The notes under the pieces: model-generated | What the model saw: the letters and a program-made list of their open reading frames with translations, nothing else | What the model was told of the DNA's origin: nothing | Database searches by the model: none | Made by a program: the position numbers and the translations under genes | Shown here: piece by piece, positions 1 to 5,617 of the stretch | How positions within the stretch are numbered: position 1 is the first letter of the stretch | How the letters are laid out: every line of letters starts with the position of its first letter | Origin: JAKLDO01 sp035354435 | GTDB lineage: Bacteria; UBP6; UBA1177 | DNA: 7,191 nt | Direction: 5' to 3' | Assembly: GCA_035354435.1 (NCBI GenBank) | Contig: DAOQAY010000145.1 | Coordinates: 1 to 7,191, forward strand

Positions 1-58
1 CGACCTTTTCAACCGCTTCTTTCAGCAGTTCGGCTATCCTTACAATGACAAGCTTCAT
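1..58 (-). CDS. N-terminal fragment of an unidentified protein (runs off left edge)
   Basis: An ATG at 58-56 opens a frame that stays open to the left edge. It encodes 19 residues, beginning MKLVIVRIAELLKEAVEKV, and the rest lies outside the window. A partial Shine-Dalgarno, AGGG, sits at 65-68 on the minus strand, six bases before the ATG. A promoter-like pair lies further upstream at 89-117. The visible stretch is a short hydrophobic start followed by an amphipathic helix, which is not enough to assign a family. The gene has the same orientation as the cluster above it but is separated by 112 bp, so it may be a separate transcription unit or the tail of the same one. The start is fairly secure; the identity is unknown. 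Confidence 0.5.
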   Translation of the reverse strand, partial: MKLVIVRIAELLKEAVEKV

Positions 59-88
59 GTTTCACCCTGAAAAAATTAACATTTGACA

Positions 89-117
89 GGTATACCACAA
101 ACTCACATCATCCTCAA
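89..117 (-). promoter_or_regulatory. Candidate sigma70-type promoter in the 112-bp gap
   Basis: On the minus strand a TTGAGG hexamer (112-117) is followed after exactly 17 bases by TATACC (89-94). Each hexamer differs from the TTGACA/TATAAT consensus at two positions. The predicted transcription start would be near 82, giving a leader of about 24 bases before the ATG at 58. This is the only non-coding stretch over 35 bp in the window (59-170). I see no stable GC-rich hairpin followed by a T-run in it, so nothing shows that transcription of the upstream operon stops here. In AT-rich DNA such matches also occur by chance. Confidence 0.3.
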
Positions 118-170
118 CTTTTACAACTTTTTGATTATTTCAGTAAAATGAAGGATCATCAATGGAACTG

Positions 171-857
171 TTACCCTCTGTTTCTGAAAAGGCTCCCTTT
201 CAAAACTTTTTCGGCAACATTAAAAACCATATTTGCATTTCTAGCGCTCCAATTTTTCCTTGCGATGAGATAATTTTTTATTTCTACTGGATTAATAGTC
301 AATCCTTCAGATTTCATACTCTTGAAAAGTTTGATGGCATAGCATCGGTCTGAAGGATGCCGCAAACCAGTTTCGGAATTAACTGCTGAATCAAGTGTAT
401 CAATTCTTTCTTGCACTTTTACCGACAATGTTACAAAACCGAACCTTTTTTGTGATATTATTTCTATTGCATTCCATCTGGGTGCCCAGTCATAGATGTT
501 TTCATCTGACCATGGAACCATTAGAACATCAGTGACGCCTGTCAGATCATCAATCTTATCCAGAAGATCTCTTGAGGGATATATCATTATTGCTGCACCG
601 GAAAAAGAAGAAACGGGACCACTGTTTTTTGTTACCAGAAAGAATTTCGTTTTTTCCATTATTACTTTATTTGCACTCAAAAGCTCTGTAATAATTACAT
701 CACCGAAATACGCTCTTACAGGACCTTCAAGGTTGCATTTGTACGGAACTGCAATAATGATCTCTTTTGCTTTGATTTTACTGAAAAACATTTTTACCGC
801 CCATTGAAACTGCTCGCTGTCGGGTCCTCTTGAATCAACATAGTAACAATTTCTCAT
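171..857 (-). CDS. Hypothetical 228-residue cytosolic alpha/beta-like protein, last gene of the cluster
   Basis: I do not recognise a family. The protein has no signal peptide and no convincing membrane segment. Its first half alternates hydrophobic strand-like runs (EIIIAVPY near 32-39, DVIITELL near 53-60, FFLVTK near 72-77, AAIMIYPS near 88-95, VLMVPWS near 111-117) with more polar stretches, as in a Rossmann-like or other alpha/beta fold. A tryptophan-rich patch with acidic residues (WSDENIYDWAPRW, 116-128) could line a pocket. The last 60 residues look helical and basic. I see no P-loop, no Ser-His-Asp signature and no metal-binding cluster. The start is secure: AGGAGG lies at 863-868 with six bases to the ATG. 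It follows the FabH-like gene by 31 bp, so it is very likely co-transcribed and could be an accessory enzyme or binding protein of the same pathway. Confidence 0.75.
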   Translation of the reverse strand: MRNCYYVDSRGPDSEQFQWAVKMFFSKIKAKEIIIAVPYKCNLEGPVRAYFGDVIITELLSANKVIMEKTKFFLVTKNSGPVSSFSGAAIMIYPSRDLLDKIDDLTGVTDVLMVPWSDENIYDWAPRWNAIEIISQKRFGFVTLSVKVQERIDTLDSAVNSETGLRHPSDRCYAIKLFKSMKSEGLTINPVEIKNYLIARKNWSARNANMVFNVAEKVLKGSLFRNRG

Positions 858-862
858 TTCAA

Positions 863-868
863 CCTCCT
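863..868 (-). promoter_or_regulatory. Strong ribosome binding site fixing the start of the 228-residue gene
   Basis: The minus strand reads AGGAGG here, a full Shine-Dalgarno core, with the ATG at 857-855 five bases away after TTGAA. It is the strongest ribosome binding site in the window. It implies that the last, unidentified gene is translated independently rather than only by coupling to the gene before it. Confidence 0.7.
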
Positions 869-888
869 GACACTGCCATATAATTGCA

Positions 889-1812
889 TCAAGTTCTTTT
901 CAATACACAGCTAGCCCATGAGAGACCGACTCCGAAACCGCTAAGTAGAAAAATGCTGTTTTCATCTATCATCATTTCCTTTTCAAGAATTATGGGAATT
1001 GAGCTGGAAACCGTATTCCCATACTCCCATATATCAAAAGGAACCTTACTTCTGTCAACGCCCAGATCTTCAGTAATTATATCCACAATAAATTTGCTTT
1101 CCTGATGCAGTATAAATCTGTCAATCTGATCAATGGAAAGTCCATTTTCAGCAATATTATTTCTTATATCTTCAGGAATATATCTTTTTACAAATTTCAC
1201 AACAGCCTGTCCGTTCATAAAGAGCTTTCCATTTATCAGACAGATCTCTCCGGCTTTGCTTCCCAGCGTTCCAAAAGAAAAAATGCCGGGAACAAGCACT
1301 GGATTATCTGAAATCAGAGTTGCAGTTGCGCCGTCTCCGAATAAAAGAGCAGTATTTCTATCTTCCGAATCTATTATCTTTGAATACGGATCGCTGGTAA
1401 AAAGAATTCCTTTTTTAAACCCGTTATCTTTCATGAAAGATGAAATTACAGACAGTCCATAAACAAAACCGCTACATCCAAGAGATACATCGAATGATGC
1501 ACAAGTCGAAAGGAGGTTAAGCTTCGAATGAACAAGTGCTCCGGCATGTGGAAGCCGTGTATCGGGATTTTGTGTAACAACAATAATCACTTCAATTTCA
1601 TTCTTATCAACACCTGTTTTTAGCTGAAGTGCGTTAAAAGCTTTAACACAGAGATCAGAACAGTCGTCATATCTGTCCCGGAACGCTTTTTTGAAAACAC
1701 CGATCTTTTCTCCAAGAAATCCACCTTTTAGACCGAACTTTTCCTGCCTGGATAAATTATCTTCCCTTCCTCCGGGAATATATACACCGATAGCTTCAAT
1801 TCCTAACGACAT
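889..1812 (-). CDS. 3-oxoacyl-ACP synthase III (FabH/KASIII-like) thiolase-fold enzyme
   Basis: This 307-residue protein is close to the usual FabH length of about 317. KASIII enzymes are cytosolic homodimers that take an acyl group from a CoA or ACP thioester onto a cysteine, then condense it with malonyl-ACP or, in some relatives, transfer it to another nucleophile. All three catalytic residues are visible: Cys113 in SLGCSGFVYGL, His236 in FILHQESK and Asn266 in YGNTVSSSIP. The C-terminal GFGVGLSWA (292-300) matches the family's terminal glycine-rich signature, and TQNPDTRLPHAG (80-91) matches the conserved strand-loop before the substrate tunnel. AAGGGG lies seven bases upstream of the ATG. 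The gene starts 17 bp after the radical SAM gene. No ACP, FabD, FabG or FabF gene is nearby, so this is probably a specialised paralogue for the cluster's product, not the housekeeping fatty-acid initiator. The family is secure; substrate and reaction (condensation or O/N-acyl transfer) are not. Confidence 0.92.
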   Translation of the reverse strand: MSLGIEAIGVYIPGGREDNLSRQEKFGLKGGFLGEKIGVFKKAFRDRYDDCSDLCVKAFNALQLKTGVDKNEIEVIIVVTQNPDTRLPHAGALVHSKLNLLSTCASFDVSLGCSGFVYGLSVISSFMKDNGFKKGILFTSDPYSKIIDSEDRNTALLFGDGATATLISDNPVLVPGIFSFGTLGSKAGEICLINGKLFMNGQAVVKFVKRYIPEDIRNNIAENGLSIDQIDRFILHQESKFIVDIITEDLGVDRSKVPFDIWEYGNTVSSSIPIILEKEMMIDENSIFLLSGFGVGLSWASCVLKRT

Positions 1813-1829
1813 TCCATTACCCCTTGTTT

Positions 1830-2780
1830 TTAGTTTATATAAAATGGTTCTCTTTCCGGTTTTTTCCTTCCTGACGGTTTATAGTTCAAGAAATATTCTG
1901 CTATTTCAGCCGCCATTTTCACTCTTTGAAGAAAATTCGTATGCTTTAATGTGGGCCAGAAAAGATTACACCGGTTGCAGGGTGCGATTTTCTTTCTTTT
2001 CCCGATTCTATGCATAGTTCTATAATATTTTGCAGGAATACTGTTAAAAACATCAAGAATTGAGTCTTTATTTACATCTCCCCATGAATATTCTCCTTCC
2101 TGATCCATACAGCATAAAGCAACCTTTCCGCTTGCCAGAATATCAATTCTGTCTATATGTTCACAGGGATAATTCGGTATAGGAAGCGGACTGTGTATTT
2201 GTCCTTTATAATTAAAAAGACCGACAATATAATGATCGACTCCTTTTTCTTTACAGTATTTTATGAATTTATCCTGTTCAAAAAGCTCTGTATCTTCCGT
2301 ACGGGTCATTCTGAAAATGATCCTGTCGGCAATTTTCTTTTTATTCTGAGCTTCAACAAGATAATTCAAGTTTACCAAGGTGTCTTCCAGCTCCAGACCC
2401 ATTATTTTCTTATATCTCAGGTTGTTTATTGTGTTAAGACTGACAAAAAGGCTTTCCAGTCCGACATCACCCAGTCTTTCAATTTTTTCAGGTGTGAGCA
2501 GATTCGCATTTGTATACAATTTGATTTTCGTATCAGGAAGTCTTTTTCTTATATATTGCATTCTATCAAAAATTCTAACATCCATCAACGGTTCGCCGTT
2601 AAGAAACGGCTCTATGCTTTCAGGCTTGAAAATTGAACAATCGTCAATGATCTTATTAAAAAGCTCATCACTCATAGTAGTTCTTTCCCTTGCGAGTACA
2701 CTGTTGGGACAGAAAGAACAGCTTGCATTGCACCTGTTGGTAGTTTCAATGGCAACAATTCTGGGATATTCAATTTTCAT
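1830..2780 (-). CDS. Radical SAM protein with SPASM/twitch-like C-terminus
   Basis: The protein has 316 residues. The radical SAM CxxxCxxC motif is near the N-terminus at Cys17, Cys21 and Cys24 (TTNRCNASCSFCPN); these would hold the [4Fe-4S] cluster that cleaves S-adenosylmethionine. NGEP (61-64) matches the GGEP-type SAM-contacting motif. A second cysteine set, Cys206, Cys223, Cys224, Cys268 and Cys271 (the last pair in CNRC), has the layout of a SPASM or twitch domain holding an auxiliary Fe-S cluster; GKVALCC at 218-224 is characteristic. Relatives are best known as peptide or enzyme maturases, but many unassigned ones sit in polysaccharide and lipid clusters. No precursor-peptide gene fits in the short gaps here. 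The start lies three bases after the flippase stop, and its AGAGG binding site overlaps that stop codon, indicating coupling. Fold and cofactor are secure; the substrate is unknown. Confidence 0.9.
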   Translation of the reverse strand: MKIEYPRIVAIETTNRCNASCSFCPNSVLARERTTMSDELFNKIIDDCSIFKPESIEPFLNGEPLMDVRIFDRMQYIRKRLPDTKIKLYTNANLLTPEKIERLGDVGLESLFVSLNTINNLRYKKIMGLELEDTLVNLNYLVEAQNKKKIADRIIFRMTRTEDTELFEQDKFIKYCKEKGVDHYIVGLFNYKGQIHSPLPIPNYPCEHIDRIDILASGKVALCCMDQEGEYSWGDVNKDSILDVFNSIPAKYYRTMHRIGKRKKIAPCNRCNLFWPTLKHTNFLQRVKMAAEIAEYFLNYKPSGRKKPEREPFYIN

Positions 2781-2783
2781 TCT

Positions 2784-4292
2784 CTACCTCTTTATTTTTT
2801 CTATAAATTTCTTTATCTCCGGGGAAGCGTCCAGTAATAAAAGAAGCGCTGCGAATAAAACGGATATCAGGAAAAACAATCCGATTTCAATGTATGGAAC
2901 ATTTTTAAGTAAAAACATTAAAACAGCTGCTACGAAAAGAGAAATCACTCCGGCAAGGAAAGTTTTATAAAGCTGTCCGGAAAACGGCGACAGATCATAG
3001 ATCAGGGAAACTTCTATAATTCTGGCTGTGTTCATAAGAATATATGAAACAACCATTGAGAGCGCCGCGCCGGTCATACCGAATCCGGGAACCAGAAAAA
3101 TATTGAGAATGATATTCACAATAATTGTTCCGCATGTGTTAAGGAGATTAATCCACGGTTTTTCTATGAGGAGAAATAGTTCTGAAATTCCAAATGATCC
3201 ATTGATCAACACAGACAATGCAAGAATCAACATTGCAAAATAACCGGAAGAAAAATCGTTTCCGAATAAAGCGGATATATATCTTCCGGCAATAATAAAA
3301 ACTATTAGAACATACAGATCAATCGTAAAGATCCAACGAGTGACATTTTTTAAATGAATATTCACTTCATCATATCTTTTCTTTTCGAACAACCCTGAGA
3401 CGACGGGTATAAAAATTGGATCGAACGACTGCCTGACCTTCTTAATTGAAAAAGCGATTTCTGCGGCTATACCGTAAATTCCTGCTGTAGCAACAGATGC
3501 GAAACGGGTCAGAACAAAAAAATCAACCCGCTGCAAAAGCAGATTAAGCATATCATAGATCCCAGTAGGAGAGGAAAGAAGAAACATTTCCTTTAAACCG
3601 GTTCCTGAAGAGAAAAATGTATTCTGTAATTTTTTCAAGGAGAATTTTCTTGAAAAAAGGTAAACTGACATCACCATTCCTGCCATGGTGCTTACAACAA
3701 ATGCGATTGAAAGAGCCGTTATACCAAGATCGTATTTATATAAAAGAACAGCCGCGACAAGCATTATCAGCGGCTCAGAAACACTTTTTACAAGTACTTC
3801 ATATTTCATAATTCGAATCGAGCGAGATGCTGCTATAAAAACCGCTGAAACAGTCCAGAAGAAAAGACCTGTCCCCATAATTCTAACGGGCATCTCCAGT
3901 TCACTTTTATTCAATATAAAAGATACTGTGAAACCGGCTCCAAGCTCAATAAAAACGAATGTTACAACAGAAGCGGCAAGACCTATTATCAGAGCATTGG
4001 AAACTGCTCTGTAAAAACCTTTTTCATTATCAGCAGCGAGATTTTTAGCTCCTTCAGTTATAAGTGCTCTGTCTAGTCCGAGAATTGCAAGTTTTGATAT
4101 TATGTCGATTGTCGCTAAAGATAACAGATAAAGACCTGTAACTACGGGACCGTAAAACCTTCCCAGAAAAATAAAGAATATTACATTAAGACTTTTTGCC
4201 AGAATTCCGGATAAATTTACAAGAGCGCCTTTGATAATATCCCGCTGGTTTTCGCTCTGTTCTTTAATCTTTATGAGGTTGTCCATATGCAT
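2784..4292 (-). CDS. Wzx/MurJ-like polysaccharide-type lipid flippase
   Basis: This integral inner-membrane protein has 502 residues and about 12-14 hydrophobic segments (for example 24-44, 50-72, 97-118, 138-156, 169-186, 190-213, 320-336, 351-372, 385-402, 405-425, 444-462, 468-486). It belongs to the polysaccharide-biosynthesis branch of the MOP exporter superfamily. Diagnostic stretches are GRFYGPVVTGLYLLSLA followed by the LGLDRALI turn (44-78), and NIILNIFLVPGFGMTGAA (393-410), the typical C-terminal-half signature. Members flip undecaprenyl-linked or other lipid-linked intermediates from the cytoplasmic to the periplasmic face. The ATG at 4292 is directly preceded by an in-frame TGA, so translation cannot begin further upstream. 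A second ATG at 4286 is an alternative. Neither has a good Shine-Dalgarno sequence, and the start overlaps the previous gene by 29 bases, so translation is probably coupled. No glycosyltransferase lies in the window, so the cargo is undefined. Confidence 0.9.
   Translation of the reverse strand: MHMDNLIKIKEQSENQRDIIKGALVNLSGILAKSLNVIFFIFLGRFYGPVVTGLYLLSLATIDIISKLAILGLDRALITEGAKNLAADNEKGFYRAVSNALIIGLAASVVTFVFIELGAGFTVSFILNKSELEMPVRIMGTGLFFWTVSAVFIAASRSIRIMKYEVLVKSVSEPLIMLVAAVLLYKYDLGITALSIAFVVSTMAGMVMSVYLFSRKFSLKKLQNTFFSSGTGLKEMFLLSSPTGIYDMLNLLLQRVDFFVLTRFASVATAGIYGIAAEIAFSIKKVRQSFDPIFIPVVSGLFEKKRYDEVNIHLKNVTRWIFTIDLYVLIVFIIAGRYISALFGNDFSSGYFAMLILALSVLINGSFGISELFLLIEKPWINLLNTCGTIIVNIILNIFLVPGFGMTGAALSMVVSYILMNTARIIEVSLIYDLSPFSGQLYKTFLAGVISLFVAAVLMFLLKNVPYIEIGLFFLISVLFAALLLLLDASPEIKKFIEKIKR
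4264..4292 (-). other. 29-base overlap between phosphotransferase and flippase genes
   Basis: The phosphotransferase stop (TAA, 4266-4264) lies inside the flippase reading frame, which opens at 4292, or at 4286 if its second ATG is used. Just upstream, the minus strand has no Shine-Dalgarno match at normal spacing; the nearest purine-rich run, GGAAGAG, is over 20 bases away. The arrangement suggests that ribosomes ending the phosphotransferase reinitiate on the flippase, keeping their amounts linked. Confidence 0.6.
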
Positions 4293-5616
4293 TCACAGTT
4301 GTTATGATCTTTTCTCTTCCGCCATTTTTCGAAAAATGAACTATCAATCTCCAGACCTTGAAAAGAACAGTAATCACATAATATCCGGCGATAAAAATGA
4401 ACCCTTTATAAAAAGCACCAGCTATGAAAAAAGGAATCAGTGTCCAGATATTTGTATTACGCCTGCTTCCGATCCATCTGAAATTTCTCTCAAGCTGACC
4501 GAAATCATCTAGCTGAACGCCTTTTTTGTGTTTAAAAAGAGCGGAAATGGAGATGTCAGCAAAGTGAGAAATAAACATTGCAGCAAAAAGAATATACGGA
4601 ACTGTACCGTAACCATGAGAACTGAAATAATATGCCAAAGCTAGATACCAGCTGTATTCATAGATCCGGTCGCCGACTTCTTCAAGCCGCCCAATCTTTG
4701 ACATCATCATCTTGACTCTTGCCTGTTTTCCGTCAAGACCGTCAATAATGCCTGTAGCTACGGCGAGCATCATTGCCGGAAGGAAATGTCCTGTTGCAAA
4801 GAAATAAGTGGCGACAAATGCAACGGCAATATTAATAAGTGTTATCTGGTTCGGGGTTACCCGCCATTCACAGATATGATATACTATCCATTTTTCAATG
4901 GGTCTATGAATAAACCATGCCGGCCAGTCAAGCACACTTTTCTGAGCATTATCCAGAAGTTCTTTTTTTGCAGAATGGTTATCTTCACTGCTTTCTATAT
5001 AAATCCACATATATGACTGCTCTCTTCTCATGTCATAGTTGTATGTCGACAGTGTTGATATATCGAGGATAGGAGATTCCGATTCCTGAATCAGACAGTT
5101 GAGAATATTCAGCGTTATACCGGGTTGATTCATATTAACAGATTTTAATGTTCTTGAAGAAACTACAGCAATTCCTGCAAAACGGTAATCTGTCTCTCCT
5201 GCTTTAATACCGACACCTCTGCTTTTTTCCTCTTTTAAAAGCATTTCCTGCGGAATAAGCGCCGCTCTCTGGCAGGTTACATTAAGAAATCTTTCAGGCA
5301 GTCTGTCATCAAAGATACTGCACCCGTCAAAATAGAGAAAAACCGTCCCGGGATCTCCTTCAAAAACAAAGCTTTGTAGAACTCCCGCTCTGGTTACAGG
5401 CGAAATCGTTATCAATACATCTTTGAAAGGAAGTTCTTTTATCGTTTTTCTAATTATATCAGTATCTGAACCGGGAATTATTACGATTTCTGTAATCCCG
5501 GCTTTCCGCATTATCCTGATCTGTCTTTCAAGAATTGTGATGCCGCCGATTCTTATCATTGAAGTCAAGCACTTATCCTTTAAGCTGATATCCGTAGCAT
5601 TTATTACTCCGATCAT
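4264..5616 (-). CDS. Fusion of a degenerate nucleotidyltransferase-like domain with a CDP-alcohol phosphotransferase
   Basis: The protein has 450 residues and two parts. Residues 1-200 resemble a sugar-phosphate nucleotidyltransferase (GGITILERQIRIMRKAGITE, 24-43, is typical), but the usual N-terminal glycine-rich LAAGxGxR loop is replaced by INATDISLKD. Residues 230-450 are a membrane CDP-alcohol phosphotransferase: VTPNQITLINI (253-263), then DGLDGKQAR (292-300) matching the DxxDGxxAR signature, and GRLEEVGD (309-316), with several hydrophobic segments around them. Enzymes of this family displace CMP from a CDP-activated alcohol to form a phosphodiester lipid or lipid precursor at the inner membrane. 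The arrangement resembles inositol-1-phosphate cytidylyltransferase/di-myo-inositol-phosphate-phosphate synthase fusions, but the N-terminal loop loss argues against simply copying that activity. AAGGAG (5623-5628) precedes the ATG by six bases inside the end of the exporter gene; the gap between the two genes is 1 bp. The domain calls are firm; substrate and activity of the N-terminal half are open. Confidence 0.88.
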   Translation of the reverse strand: MIGVINATDISLKDKCLTSMIRIGGITILERQIRIMRKAGITEIVIIPGSDTDIIRKTIKELPFKDVLITISPVTRAGVLQSFVFEGDPGTVFLYFDGCSIFDDRLPERFLNVTCQRAALIPQEMLLKEEKSRGVGIKAGETDYRFAGIAVVSSRTLKSVNMNQPGITLNILNCLIQESESPILDISTLSTYNYDMRREQSYMWIYIESSEDNHSAKKELLDNAQKSVLDWPAWFIHRPIEKWIVYHICEWRVTPNQITLINIAVAFVATYFFATGHFLPAMMLAVATGIIDGLDGKQARVKMMMSKIGRLEEVGDRIYEYSWYLALAYYFSSHGYGTVPYILFAAMFISHFADISISALFKHKKGVQLDDFGQLERNFRWIGSRRNTNIWTLIPFFIAGAFYKGFIFIAGYYVITVLFKVWRLIVHFSKNGGREKIITTVNAYGQPHKD

Positions 5617-5617
5617 T

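Noticed and set aside
64..145. Inverted repeat CTGAAA/TTTCAG as a possible terminator between 171 and 58
   Set aside because: The arms are only six AT-rich pairs with a loop of about 60 bases and no following T-run in the right place.
496..807. Plus-strand open frame of 103 codons
   Set aside because: It is antisense to the 228-residue gene, which has a strong ribosome binding site and operon context; the plus frame has neither.
1815..1817. Alternative ATG just upstream of the FabH-like start
   Set aside because: It reads in another frame and reaches a stop after four codons; the ATG at 1812 gives the full KASIII protein.
2157..2636. Plus-strand open frame of 159 codons
   Set aside because: It is wholly antisense to the radical SAM gene, with a low-complexity Phe/Ile-rich translation and no domain signature.
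171..2780. RiPP (modified peptide) cluster suggested by the SPASM radical SAM protein
   Set aside because: There is no short peptide gene in any gap and no peptidase or peptide exporter; the neighbours are lipid and envelope genes.
2380..2970. Plus-strand open frame of 196 codons
   Set aside because: It lies antisense to the radical SAM and flippase genes, has a serine/leucine/isoleucine-rich composition with no motif, and crosses the junction of two well-supported genes.
4264..5616. Housekeeping phosphatidylglycerophosphate synthase (PgsA)
   Set aside because: The protein is over twice the usual length of about 180-200 residues, has an N-terminal nucleotidyltransferase-like domain, and its motif end deviates from the canonical spacing.
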